A DNA stretch of 64,000 nt. Origin: Cellulomonas sp. NTE-D12. GTDB lineage: Bacteria > Actinomycetota > Actinomycetes > Actinomycetales > Cellulomonadaceae. The translations under genes and the position numbers were made by a program. The stretch lies in the NCBI RefSeq assembly GCF_027923705.1, contig NZ_AP026442.1:1302001-1366000 (forward strand). Reading direction: 5' to 3'. Each line of letters opens with the position of its first letter. Within the stretch, counting starts at the first letter, position 1. Shown here piece by piece: positions 48,759 through 57,537 of the stretch. Under the pieces are notes generated by a model. The model had not been told where the DNA came from, searched no databases, and worked only from the letters and a program-made list of their open reading frames with translations.

Positions 48759-50441
48759 GTGGCTGAGTTCATCTACACCATGTACAAGGCGCGCAAGGCG
48801 CACGGCGACAAGGTCATCCTCGACGACGTCTCGCTCAACTTCCTCCCCGGCGCCAAGATCGGCGTCGTGGGCCCGAACGGGGCCGGGAAGTCGACGATCC
48901 TGCGGATCATGGCCGGCCTGGACCACCCGTCCAACGGCGAGGCCCGGCTGTCTCCCGGGTACACCGTCGGGATCCTGCAGCAGGAGCCGCCGCTCAACGA
49001 GGACAAGACGGTGCTCGGCAACGTCGAGGAGGGCGTCGCCGACATCAAGGGCAAGCTCGACCGCTACAACGAGATCTCGACGCTGATGGCGGACCCCGAC
49101 GCCGACTTCGACGCCCTGCTGGCCGAGATGGGTCACCTGCAGGAGGCGATCGACGCCGCCGACGCGTGGGACCTGGACGCCCAGCTCGAGCAGGCGATGG
49201 ACGCGCTGCGCTGCCCGCCGCCGGACGCGGACGTCAAGGTGTTGTCGGGCGGTGAGCGCCGCCGCGTCGCGCTGTGCAAGCTCCTGCTCGAGAAGCCGGA
49301 CCTGCTGCTGCTGGACGAGCCGACCAACCACCTGGACGCCGAGTCCGTGCTGTGGCTCGAGCAGCACCTGGCGGCGTACCACGGCGCAGTCCTGGCCGTG
49401 ACCCACGACCGGTACTTCCTCGACCACGTGGCCGAGTGGATCTGCGAGGTCGACCGCGGGCGGCTCTACCCGTACGAGGGCAACTACTCCACCTACCTGG
49501 AGAAGAAGCAGGAGCGCCTGCAGGTCCAGGGCAAGCGGGACGCGAAGCTCGCCAAGCGGCTGAAGGACGAGCTCGAGTGGGTCCGCATGAACGCCAAGGG
49601 CCGGCAGACGAAGAGCAAGGCGCGTCTGGCCCGTTACGAGGAGATGGCGGCGGAGGCGGACCGCACCCGCAAGCTGGACTTCGAGGAGATCCAGATCCCG
49701 CCGGGCCCGCGGCTGGGCTCGGTGGTCATCGAGGCGACCGACCTGCGCAAGGGCTTCGGCGACCGGGTGCTGATCGACGACCTGAGCTTCACGCTGCCGC
49801 GCAACGGCATCGTCGGCGTGATCGGCCCGAACGGTGTGGGGAAGACGACGCTGTTCAAGACGATCGTCGGGCTCGAGCCGCTGGACGCCGGGACGCTGAA
49901 GGTCGGCGAGACGGTGTCCGTCAGCTACGTCGACCAGGGCCGTGGTGGCATCGACCCCGCCAAGACGCTGTGGGAGGTCGTCTCCGACGGGCTCGACTTC
50001 ATCAAGGTCGGCCAGGTCGAGATGCCGTCCCGGGCCTACGTCGCCGCGTTCGGGTTCAAGGGTCCCGACCAGCAGAAGCCGGCCGGCGTGCTGTCCGGTG
50101 GTGAGCGCAACCGCCTGAACCTGGCGCTGACGCTCAAGCAGGGCGGCAACCTGCTGCTGCTCGACGAGCCGACCAACGACCTGGACGTCGAGACGCTCGG
50201 TTCGCTGGAGAACGCCCTGCTGGAGTTCCCGGGCTGCGCGGTCGTCGTCTCGCACGACCGGTGGTTCCTCGACCGGGTGGCGACGCACATCCTGGCGTAC
50301 GAGGGGACCGAGGAGGACCCGTCCCGCTGGTACTGGTTCGAGGGCAACTTCGCGTCGTACGAGGAGAACAAGGTCGGTCGCCTCGGGGCGGACGCGGCCC
50401 GTCCGCACCGCGTCACGTACCGCAAGCTGCGCCGCGACTGA
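48759..50441 (+). CDS. ettA: Energy-dependent translational throttle protein EttA
   Basis: A 560-residue ABC-F ATPase that gates the first steps of elongation by binding the ribosomal E site in an energy-dependent way. Walker A GPNGAGKST and GPNGVGKTT; signatures LSGGERRRVALCKLL and LSGGERNRLNLAL; Walker B DEPTNHLD and DEPTNDLD. The interdomain linker and the EttA arm segment (DIKGKLDRYNEISTLM region) are present. Length and C-terminal RVTYRKLRRD match EttA. GTG 48759 has only a weak GCAGG upstream. Confidence 0.94.
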   Translation: MAEFIYTMYKARKAHGDKVILDDVSLNFLPGAKIGVVGPNGAGKSTILRIMAGLDHPSNGEARLSPGYTVGILQQEPPLNEDKTVLGNVEEGVADIKGKLDRYNEISTLMADPDADFDALLAEMGHLQEAIDAADAWDLDAQLEQAMDALRCPPPDADVKVLSGGERRRVALCKLLLEKPDLLLLDEPTNHLDAESVLWLEQHLAAYHGAVLAVTHDRYFLDHVAEWICEVDRGRLYPYEGNYSTYLEKKQERLQVQGKRDAKLAKRLKDELEWVRMNAKGRQTKSKARLARYEEMAAEADRTRKLDFEEIQIPPGPRLGSVVIEATDLRKGFGDRVLIDDLSFTLPRNGIVGVIGPNGVGKTTLFKTIVGLEPLDAGTLKVGETVSVSYVDQGRGGIDPAKTLWEVVSDGLDFIKVGQVEMPSRAYVAAFGFKGPDQQKPAGVLSGGERNRLNLALTLKQGGNLLLLDEPTNDLDVETLGSLENALLEFPGCAVVVSHDRWFLDRVATHILAYEGTEEDPSRWYWFEGNFASYEENKVGRLGADAARPHRVTYRKLRRD

Positions 50442-50551
50442 CCGGTGGCCTGCGTGCGCGGCGGGCGCACCTCGATCGAGGGCGTGCCGGTCGCCGCAAG
50501 CGGGATCGCGACTGACGGGCCCGCACGGGGCGGTTCCGGCACACTGACCGG

Positions 50552-52438
50552 ATGAGTGTGCCGGAGCCGGACCCGCGCCCGGCCGCGAGCGGCCGGCTCG
50601 AGGCGGCGGTGCACGTGCCGCTGCTCGACGCGCTGGAACGGCTGCGCAGCCGGCTGGTCGCACTCCCGCTCCCGCTGCGCACCTCAGGGGTCGACGCGGT
50701 CCGCGCCGAGCGCGATGCCGCCATCGCTCAGCTGGACGACTACCTGCTGCCGCGGCTGCGGGCGCACAGCGCCCCGCTGCTGGTGGTGGTCGGCGGATCG
50801 ACCGGTGCAGGCAAGTCCACCCTGGTCAACTCGCTGCTCGGCGAGGTCGTCTCCGCTCCCGGCGTGCTCCGACCGACCACGCGCTCGCCTGTGCTGGTGC
50901 ACCATCCGCTGGACGCCCGGTGGTTCACCACGGACCGCGTGCTGCCCGCGCTGGCCCGGACGTCGTCTGCCGCGCCAGCCGGTGTCGGCCGGGAGCTCCG
51001 TCTGGTCCCCAGCGCCACGCTGCCCCAGGGTCTCGCCCTGCTCGACGCCCCGGACATCGACTCTGTCGACGTGGCGAACCGCGCGCTCGCCGGCGAGCTG
51101 CTCGCGGCGGCGGACCTCTGGCTGTTCGTCACCACCGCTGCCCGTTACGCCGACGCGGTGCCGTGGGAGCTGCTGCGCGGTGCGGCCCGTCGGCGCGCCC
51201 GAGCGGCCCTCGTCGTCGACCGGGTGGACCGCGGCGCCGAGGCGGTGGTGGACGACCTGCGCCGGATGATGGGGCGCGAGGGGCTGGGCGACTCCCCGCT
51301 GTTCGTGGTGCCGGAGACGGTGCTGGTCGACGGGTTGCTGCCCGAGCCGGCGGTCGCTGCGGTCTCCCGCTGGCTGACGGACCTCGGTGCGGACGCGGCG
51401 GCGCGGGCCGACGTCGCGCTCGCGACGCGCGACGGGGTGGTGGACGACCTGGTGAGCCGCGCACGGGAGCTCGCGGCGGCTGCGGACGCCCAGCGTGAGG
51501 CGGACGCCCGGCTGCGCGAGCGGGTGCGCAGCGCCTATGCCGATGCGGCGGCGCACGTGCGGGCCGTGACGTCCGATGGTGCGCTGCTGCGCGGGGAGGT
51601 GCTGGCGCGGTGGCAGGACTTCGTCGGGACGGGTGACCTGTTCCGGTCGGTCGAGCAGGGCGTCGGGCGGCTGCGTGACTCGCTGACCGGGTTCTTCCGT
51701 GGCCGTCCGGCGGCGGTGCCCGGGGTGGAGACGGCCCTCGCGCACGGTCTGCAGGCCGTGCTGCTCGATGCCGCCGACGAGGCGGCGGGCCGCGCCCACG
51801 CCGCCTGGCGTGCCGATCCCGCAGGGGCGGCGCTGCTGGGAGGGCTCGAGCTGTCGCGCGCCTCCCGCGGGCTGCGCGACGAGGTGGACCGCCAGGTGCG
51901 CGGCTGGCAGGCGGACGTGCTGGGGCTGGTGCGCGAGCAGGGGGCCGGTCGGCGCGGCACCGCGCGGTACCTGTCCTTCGGCGTCAACGCGCTCGGGGTG
52001 AGCCTGATGGTGCTCGCGTTCGCCTCGACCGGTGGTCTGACGGGGGTGGAGGTCGGCATCGCCGGCGGCACGGCGGTGCTGGCGCAGAAGCTGCTCGAGG
52101 CGGTGTTCGGCGACGACGCGGTGCGCCGGCTCACGGTCGAGGCGCGCGAGCGGCTGGACGTGCGGGTCGCCTCGCTGCTGGACGGGGAGGCGGCCCGGTT
52201 CACCGGACAGCTCGACGCGCTCGGAGCGATGCAGGCGGACGGCGACCCCCTGCGCGAGGTGGTGGACGACGTGGTCGCCGCCGCCCGCGCGGAGCGCGCG
52301 CACAGGTCGCCCGTGCCGCCCGGCCACGCCGGTGACGCCCGTCCGCTGCGCGGTGCCGGGACGGTGGTGGACGAGGTGGCCCCGCGGCCACGACGAGGCT
52401 TCTGGCGTCGCCTGCTCGGCCGGGACGCGCCCGCATGA
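50552..52438 (+). CDS. Dynamin-like GTPase, pair 2 member A
   Basis: A 628-residue paralogue of the protein at 44602. P-loop GSTGAGKS at residues 82-89, GVLRPTTRSPVLVHHP, LLDAPDIDSV, LWLFVTTAARYADAVPW, the last nearly identical to pair 1. The G4 position is VVDRVDRG, again not canonical. A hydrophobic segment near residues 470-515 (ALGVSLMVLAFASTGGLTGV) matches the candidate paddle of its paralogue. A basic tail RRGFWRRLLGRD ends the protein. CACACT lies six bases before the ATG. Overlaps member B by ATGA. Confidence 0.82.
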   Translation: MSVPEPDPRPAASGRLEAAVHVPLLDALERLRSRLVALPLPLRTSGVDAVRAERDAAIAQLDDYLLPRLRAHSAPLLVVVGGSTGAGKSTLVNSLLGEVVSAPGVLRPTTRSPVLVHHPLDARWFTTDRVLPALARTSSAAPAGVGRELRLVPSATLPQGLALLDAPDIDSVDVANRALAGELLAAADLWLFVTTAARYADAVPWELLRGAARRRARAALVVDRVDRGAEAVVDDLRRMMGREGLGDSPLFVVPETVLVDGLLPEPAVAAVSRWLTDLGADAAARADVALATRDGVVDDLVSRARELAAAADAQREADARLRERVRSAYADAAAHVRAVTSDGALLRGEVLARWQDFVGTGDLFRSVEQGVGRLRDSLTGFFRGRPAAVPGVETALAHGLQAVLLDAADEAAGRAHAAWRADPAGAALLGGLELSRASRGLRDEVDRQVRGWQADVLGLVREQGAGRRGTARYLSFGVNALGVSLMVLAFASTGGLTGVEVGIAGGTAVLAQKLLEAVFGDDAVRRLTVEARERLDVRVASLLDGEAARFTGQLDALGAMQADGDPLREVVDDVVAAARAERAHRSPVPPGHAGDARPLRGAGTVVDEVAPRPRRGFWRRLLGRDAPA

Positions 52439-54006
52439 GCCTGACCGTGCAGGATCGCCTCCAGTCGCTGGACGCCGCGCTGGACGCCGGCGCCGGTCGG
52501 CTGCCGGACGCACTGGTGAGCCGGTGCCGCGAGGTGGTGGCGAGGGCGCGCGAGCGCGGGGGACTGTCCGCCGAGCACACCGTCGTGGCGTTGGCGGGGG
52601 CGACGGGCTCCGGCAAGTCGTCCCTGTTCAACGCTCTGGCCGGCGCGGACCTCGCCGCGGTCGGGGTGCAGCGACCGACGACCGCGGAGGCGATGGCGGC
52701 CGTCCGGGGAGACGGCGCGCAGGCGCTGCTCGACTGGCTCGGGGTGCAGCGGCGGTACCGGCTGGCGGCGGACCCGGGGTCCCAGGGCGGGCTGGTGCTG
52801 CTCGACCTGCCCGACCACGACAGCGTGGTCACCGAGCACCGCTTGCGTGCCGACCGGTTGGTGCAGCGTGCCGACCTGCTGGTGTGGGTGGTCGACCCGC
52901 AGAAGTACGCCGACGCCGCGCTGCACGAGGGCTACCTGCGACCGCTCGCCGGGCATGCCGCCGTCGTGCTGCTGGTGCTGAACCAGGCCGACCGGCTGCC
53001 CGCCGACCAGGTACGCGCTGTGCAGGCCGACCTGCACCGGCTCGCCGTGGAGGACGGGCTCGACAAGGCCCGGATCGTGGCCGTCTCGGCGCGGACGGGT
53101 GCCGGCATCGAGCAGCTGCGCCGGCTGCTGGACGAGGCGGCGGCACGTCGCCGTGCGGCGAACGACCGCTCGACCGCGGACCTGCGCTCGGCCGCGGCCC
53201 ACGTCCTGGCCGCGTGCGGACCGCCGGCCGGGCCGTCGCGTCCGGCGGCGACCGACCGGCTGGTCGACGCGCTGGCGACCGCGGCCGGGGTGCCGGTGGT
53301 GACCGAGGCGGTGCGTCGGTCGGCCGTCCGGCGGACGGGCGCCCGCACCGGCTGGCCGCCCGTGCGCTGGGTCGCACGCCTGCGGCCCGATCCGCTGCGC
53401 CGGCTGCGCCTGGCCACGGCCTCCCCGCCGGACGAGGTGAGCACGACGTCCCTGCCCCCGGCGAGCCCCGCGGCCCGCTCGGCTGCTGCCACCGCCGTCC
53501 GCGACTACACCGACGCCGCGCTGGCGGGCCTCCCGGACGCCTGGGTGCTCGCCGGCCGGGACCAGCTGCGCACCGCCGACCTCCCCGACGAGCTGGACCG
53601 CGCGGTCGCGGCCACGCCGCTGCTGGCCGAGCGCGTACCGGTCTGGACCCGCGCCTTCGGTGCGGTCCAGTGGCTGCTGCTGGCCGCGGCGCTGGCCGGT
53701 CTGCTCTGGCTCGGCGCGCTCGCCGGCATGGGGTACCTCCGGCTCCCGGAGCCGCGGACGCCGCAGTGGGGACCGTTCCCGGTGCCCACCGCGCTGCTGA
53801 TCGGCGGCGTCCTCTGCGGGCTGCTGGTCGCCGGCCTCGGTTCGGTGCTCGCGCGGATCTCCGCCCGTCGGCGGGCCCGAGCGGCGGGGCGTCGGCTGCG
53901 GGAGGCCGTCGGGGGCGTCGCAGCCCGGTTGGTGGTGGCGCCGGTCGCAGCAGCCCTCGACGACCTGCGCACGTGCCGTCAGCTGGCGGCGAAGGCGGCG
54001 GGCTGA
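52435..54006 (+). CDS. Dynamin-like GTPase with C-terminal membrane spans, pair 2 member B
   Basis: A 523-residue paralogue of the protein at 46314. P-loop GATGSGKS at residues 55-62, GVQRPTTAEAMA, LLDLPDHDSV, LVWVVDPQKYADAALHEGYL, and G4 VLNQADRL. Two C-terminal spans: LLLAAALAGLLWLGALAGMG and ALLIGGVLCGLLVAGLGSVL, the second followed by an Arg-rich stretch. The N-terminal extension before the GTPase domain is shorter than in pair 1. Confidence 0.85.
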   Translation: MSLTVQDRLQSLDAALDAGAGRLPDALVSRCREVVARARERGGLSAEHTVVALAGATGSGKSSLFNALAGADLAAVGVQRPTTAEAMAAVRGDGAQALLDWLGVQRRYRLAADPGSQGGLVLLDLPDHDSVVTEHRLRADRLVQRADLLVWVVDPQKYADAALHEGYLRPLAGHAAVVLLVLNQADRLPADQVRAVQADLHRLAVEDGLDKARIVAVSARTGAGIEQLRRLLDEAAARRRAANDRSTADLRSAAAHVLAACGPPAGPSRPAATDRLVDALATAAGVPVVTEAVRRSAVRRTGARTGWPPVRWVARLRPDPLRRLRLATASPPDEVSTTSLPPASPAARSAAATAVRDYTDAALAGLPDAWVLAGRDQLRTADLPDELDRAVAATPLLAERVPVWTRAFGAVQWLLLAAALAGLLWLGALAGMGYLRLPEPRTPQWGPFPVPTALLIGGVLCGLLVAGLGSVLARISARRRARAAGRRLREAVGGVAARLVVAPVAAALDDLRTCRQLAAKAAG

Positions 54007-54132
54007 CGGCGGTCGTCGCTGCTGGAGCCGCCGCCCGGCGCCGGGCCGGGCGGCGCGCGACCGGAGCCCGCGGACGTGGCGGCGCGCCGACGCAGTGGCA
54101 GGGCAGGATGCGTCCGACGAAGGAGGTGCCGC

Positions 54133-54624
54133 ATGGCCAGGCTCGAGGTGCCCGTGCAGCTGCGCTGGGCCGACATGGACGCGTACGCGCACGTCAACAA
54201 CGTGGCGATGCTGCGGCTCCTCGAGGAGGCGCGGATCCAGGCGTTCTGGCGGCACCCCGTGTCCGACCAGACGGCCGACGCCGCACCGGCCGTGCAGTGG
54301 TCGACGGCGGTGCTCGACGCGGGACCGGGCGCGGACGTGTCGACGCTCGTGGCGAGGCAGGAGATCGAGTACCTGCACCCGCTGCCGTACCGCCGTCGTC
54401 CGGTGATCGTCGAGATGTGGCTCGGCTACCTGGGCGGGGCCAGCATCGACGTCTGCTACGAGGTGCGCGACGATGCCGCGGAGCCGACGGTGTACGCGCG
54501 TGCGGTGGCGACGCTCGTGCTGGTGGACACCTCGACGGGCAGCCCGCGGCGCATCAGCGAGGCCGAGCGGGTCGCGTGGCAGCCCTACGTGGAGGGCCCG
54601 ATCAGCTTCCGCCGGCGCCGCTGA
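54133..54624 (+). CDS. Acyl-CoA thioesterase, hotdog fold (4-hydroxybenzoyl-CoA type)
   Basis: A 163-residue hotdog protein. VQLRWADMDAYAHVNNVAML is the 4HBT signature containing the catalytic aspartate (WxDMDAxxHVNN). EIEYLHPLPYRRRPVIVEMW and VYARAVATLVLVD complete the fold. A near-perfect anti-SD match GAAGGAGGTG precedes ATG 54133 at six bases. Substrate likely a medium or short acyl-CoA; unknown. Confidence 0.87.
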   Translation: MARLEVPVQLRWADMDAYAHVNNVAMLRLLEEARIQAFWRHPVSDQTADAAPAVQWSTAVLDAGPGADVSTLVARQEIEYLHPLPYRRRPVIVEMWLGYLGGASIDVCYEVRDDAAEPTVYARAVATLVLVDTSTGSPRRISEAERVAWQPYVEGPISFRRRR

Positions 54625-54711
54625 CGCCTGCGCCGACCCCTGCGGTGACCCCAGGCAGCCCGCCGCTCGAGGGTCTCGGCCGTCGTCCCCGGTCGGTGGC
54701 GTGCAGCAGCG

Positions 54712-55698
54712 TCACGGCGACGTCTCGAGCAGCGCCAGGGTGGCCCTCTCGGCACCCGCCTGCGTCCGGACGGGCCCGATGTGCTCGCCGCGCTCCCACA
54801 GGTCGATCACCCGCGGGTCGACGTAGGACGCCCGGCAGACGGCGGGGGTGTTGCCCAGCTCCGCGGCGACGTCGCGCACGGCCTGGGTGACGGCACGTCG
54901 ACGGGCGCGGTCCGACGCGGGTGCCGGGCCTGCAATCGCCAGTGCGCGCGCCGCGAGCACCGTCGCGTGCCAGGTCCGGAAGTCCTTCGGCGTCGCCTCG
55001 CCGCCGAGCCGCTCCCGCACGTAGGCCGCCACGTCGGAGCTCGTCACGTCGTGCCAGCCGGCCTCGTCGCGCCAGGCGAGCAGCTCGGGGTTGTCGTCGT
55101 GCCGCCGCACCAGCATGCGCACGCCCGCCGCCACCTCGGCGTCGTCCACCAGCGTGTCCCGCACCTGGCCGGACTTGGCGGGGAAGGTGAGGTGCACCGT
55201 GTCGTCCGCATGCACCCGCACGTGCTCGCGCCGCAGCGTCGCGAGCCCGAACGAGCCGTTGGTGGCCGCGTAGCCCTCGCCGCCGACGCGCAGGTACGCC
55301 AGGTCGAGCAGCAGGAACGCCAGCGCGAGGGCCTTCTGCCTCGGCATCCCGTCGAGCCGCACGTCGGCACGGACGGCCCGGCGCGCGGCAGGCAGGCGGC
55401 GGGCCACCTCGAGCACGTGGTCGTGCTTGAGCCGGTCGCGCCGGCGGCGCCACTGCGGGTGGTACAGGTACTGGCGGCGCCCCGCGGCGTCCACCCCCGT
55501 CGCCTGCACGTGACCGTTGGGCCACGGGCAGATCCACACGTCGTGCCACGCGGGCGGGATGGCGAGGGCGGCGATCGCGGCCCGTACCTCGGGGTCGTCG
55601 ATGCGGCGCCCGGCCTCGTCGAGGTAGACGAAGCCGCGGCCGGCCCGGCGCCGCGTCCAGCCCGGGGCGTCCAGACGGGCGCGGCGCAGACGAACCAT
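54712..55698 (-). CDS. DNA topoisomerase IB
   Basis: A 328-residue bacterial (poxvirus-like) type IB enzyme. RGFVYLDEAGRRIDDPEV and IPPAWHDVWICPWPNGHVQATG belong to the N-terminal domain; DGMPRQKALALAFLLLDLAYLRVG and GGEATPKDFRTWHATV carry catalytic Arg/Lys residues, and CRASYVDPRVIDLW the nucleophilic tyrosine. ATG 55698 is preferred, seven bases after GACACT; GTG 55713 would add five residues. Relaxes supercoils without ATP. Confidence 0.9.
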   Translation of the reverse strand: MVRLRRARLDAPGWTRRRAGRGFVYLDEAGRRIDDPEVRAAIAALAIPPAWHDVWICPWPNGHVQATGVDAAGRRQYLYHPQWRRRRDRLKHDHVLEVARRLPAARRAVRADVRLDGMPRQKALALAFLLLDLAYLRVGGEGYAATNGSFGLATLRREHVRVHADDTVHLTFPAKSGQVRDTLVDDAEVAAGVRMLVRRHDDNPELLAWRDEAGWHDVTSSDVAAYVRERLGGEATPKDFRTWHATVLAARALAIAGPAPASDRARRRAVTQAVRDVAAELGNTPAVCRASYVDPRVIDLWERGEHIGPVRTQAGAERATLALLETSP

Positions 55699-55730
55699 GG
55701 CAGGCAGTGTCACCTGGCGGCTGCCACCTC

Positions 55731-55798
55731 GCCCGCCGAGGCCACCCCGCCCACCGAGGCAGCCCCGTTCGTCGAGGCCGCCCCGTTCGTGGAGCGCG
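55731..55798. repeat. 18-bp tandem repeat, three units and a partial fourth
   Basis: Units at 55731, 55749 and 55767 share the core CGAGGCNNCCCC with variable flanks; a partial copy starts at 55785. The array fills the gap between the topoisomerase start and the tesB stop. Confidence 0.75.
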
Positions 55799-55801
55799 GG
55801 C

Positions 55802-56782
55802 TCAGCCCAGCGGCACCCGCACCATGCCCTCCTGGGCGATGGACGCCACCAGCGCCCCGTCCTGGTCGAACACCCGCGCTGCGCCGAGCCCTCGCCCGCC
55901 CTGACCGCTGGGGGAGGACTGCACGTACAGCAGCCACTCGTCGACGTGCACGTCGCGGTGCCACCACATCGCGTGGTCGAGCGAGGCGATGGACAGCTGC
56001 GGCGTGGCCCAGGACAGCCCTGCGTGGCGGAGCACCGGCTCGAGCATCACCTGGTCGCACGCGTACGCCAGCAGCGCCCGGTGCAGCAGCTGGTCGTCCG
56101 GCACCGCGGCCCGGGCCTTGACCCACGCCAGCTGCCGACCGGTGCGCTCCCGGTCCGGGCGCAGGTAGATCGAGCCGTTGACGTGCCGCACGTCGAACGC
56201 ACCGTCGGCCCAGAACCGCGCGAACGGGTGGTCGATCCGCGCCAGGTGGTCCAGCGCCGTCGGCACCTCCTCCGGACCGGGCACCCCGTGCGGCATCCGC
56301 TCGGCGTAGTCGATGCCGGGCTGCTCCTGCTGGAAGGACGCCGTCATGGACAGGATCGGCGCGCCGTGCTGGGCCGCGTGCGTGCGGCGGGCGCTGAAGG
56401 ACCGGCCGTCACGCAGGCGCTCGACCCCGAACTGGATCGGGACGTCGATCTCGCCCGCCCGCAGGAAGTACCCGTGGAGCGAGTGCGGCAGCCGCGGGCC
56501 CGCGTCGGGGTCGTCGACGAGGGTCCGGCCGGCGGCGAGGAGGGCCTGGGCCAGCACCTGGCCGCCGAAGACGCGTCCGTTGGGGTGCGCCAGGCTCGTT
56601 CCGACGAACGTGTCCGGGGCGTCGCCGGCGTCGAGGTCGAGCGTGCGGAGCACCGTGCCGAGGGCTGCGGCGCCGGCCTCGTCGCTCGCCTCCACCTGGG
56701 CGGCGTCGACCGACGATCCCGTAGGCGAAGGCGCGGTCGGTCCGACCGGCTCGGGATCCACCGTGCGCGACCGGTCCGTCAT
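55802..56782 (-). CDS. tesB: Acyl-CoA thioesterase II
   Basis: A 326-residue double-hotdog protein. FVGTSLAHPNGRVFGGQVLAQAL opens the first domain, LHGYFLRAGEIDVPIQFGVERLRDG follows, and the second domain has SLDHAMWWHRDVHVDEWLLYVQSSP. Ends GMVRVPLG. The first 40 residues are an acidic extension. AGGAGG is five bases before ATG 56782, which overlaps the globin stop (ATGA). Hydrolyses medium/long acyl-CoA. Confidence 0.92.
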   Translation of the reverse strand: MTDRSRTVDPEPVGPTAPSPTGSSVDAAQVEASDEAGAAALGTVLRTLDLDAGDAPDTFVGTSLAHPNGRVFGGQVLAQALLAAGRTLVDDPDAGPRLPHSLHGYFLRAGEIDVPIQFGVERLRDGRSFSARRTHAAQHGAPILSMTASFQQEQPGIDYAERMPHGVPGPEEVPTALDHLARIDHPFARFWADGAFDVRHVNGSIYLRPDRERTGRQLAWVKARAAVPDDQLLHRALLAYACDQVMLEPVLRHAGLSWATPQLSIASLDHAMWWHRDVHVDEWLLYVQSSPSGQGGRGLGAARVFDQDGALVASIAQEGMVRVPLG

Positions 56783-57168
56783 CGTGCCTCCTCGAAGGTG
56801 TTGAGCAGCGAGTGGGCGGCCCGCTCCAGGTAGTCCCACAGCTCGCCCTTGTGCAGCGGTGCCAGGTCCAGGGTGTCGAGCGCTGCCCGCATGTGCCCCA
56901 GCCACCGGTCACGAGCCTCCGGGTCCACCCGGAACTCGGCGTGCCGCAGCCGCAGCCGCGGGTGGCCCCGCGTCTCGGAGTACGTCGTCGGGCCGCCCCA
57001 GTACTGCTCCAGGAACATCGTCAGGCGCTGTGCGGCGGGCCCCAGGTCGTCCTCGGGGTACATCGGCCGGAGCACCGGGTCGTCGGCCACCCCGGCGTAG
57101 AAGGCGTCGACCAGCCGCACGAACGTCTGGTGCCCGCCGACGGCGGTGTAGAAGGAGTCGGACCGCAC
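56779..57168 (-). CDS. Truncated haemoglobin, group II (GlbO type)
   Basis: A 129-residue 2-on-2 globin, the same size as mycobacterial GlbO (128). FYTAVGGHQTFVRLVDAFY and FLEQYWGGPTTYSETRGHPRLRLRH hold the E7-region and proximal His76; Trp89 in RDRWL corresponds to the group II TrpG8. The start GTG 57168 is six bases after GAGGAT; ATG 57201 would add 11 residues. Probably binds O2 or protects against NO. Coupled to tesB. Confidence 0.9.
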   Translation of the reverse strand: MRSDSFYTAVGGHQTFVRLVDAFYAGVADDPVLRPMYPEDDLGPAAQRLTMFLEQYWGGPTTYSETRGHPRLRLRHAEFRVDPEARDRWLGHMRAALDTLDLAPLHKGELWDYLERAAHSLLNTFEEAR

Positions 57169-57292
57169 CGCGCCATCCTCACACGACCCGTCACGACCCA
57201 TGACGACAGGGACCGCTCGCACGTGCGGCGATACGCTGGTCCGACGCCGGCCCTCGCCGTGACGGATGCGGCGGAGCGACTGAGGGAGACCG

Positions 57293-57523
57293 ATGAGCAA
57301 GGCGGAGCAGATCCTGGCGGCACTCGGTGGCAGCGCCAACGTGGTGGACCTGGAGCCGTGCATCACCCGGCTGCGCGTCGAGGTCACGGACACCCAGCAG
57401 GTGGACGAGGCCGGTCTGCGGGCCAGCGGGGCGTTCGGCGTGGTGCGGTCCGGCAAGGTGGTCCAGGTGATCGTCGGCCCCGAGGCGGACTCGCTCGCCG
57501 CGGAGCTGGACAGCCTGCGCTGA
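57293..57523 (+). CDS. Stand-alone PTS EIIB domain protein (glucose/GlcNAc family)
   Basis: A 76-residue EIIB. EPCITRLRVEV contains the phosphorylated Cys23, and GAFGVVRSGKVVQVIVGP the conserved second half. GGGAG lies five bases before ATG 57293. No EIIC or EIIA is adjacent, so it must serve a permease encoded elsewhere or have a regulatory role. It is the only plus-strand gene among minus-strand neighbours here. Confidence 0.9.
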   Translation: MSKAEQILAALGGSANVVDLEPCITRLRVEVTDTQQVDEAGLRASGAFGVVRSGKVVQVIVGPEADSLAAELDSLR

Positions 57524-57537
57524 CGGGGCACGCCCGC

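Noticed and set aside
48596..48764. 57-codon frame in the ettA leader
   Set aside because: Its GTG is one base after the -10 hexamer, so it would lie upstream of the transcript start, and there is no ribosome-binding site.
44602..54006. The dynamin-like cluster as an anti-phage defence island
   Set aside because: Dynamin-like proteins occur in some defence contexts, but neighbours here (tRNAs, orn, ssb, ettA, topoisomerase) are housekeeping and there are no nucleases, toxins or mobile genes around it.
51535..54378. 947-codon minus-strand frame opposite the second GTPase pair
   Set aside because: No motif, Arg/Pro/Ser-rich; the plus strand carries P-loops and membrane spans.
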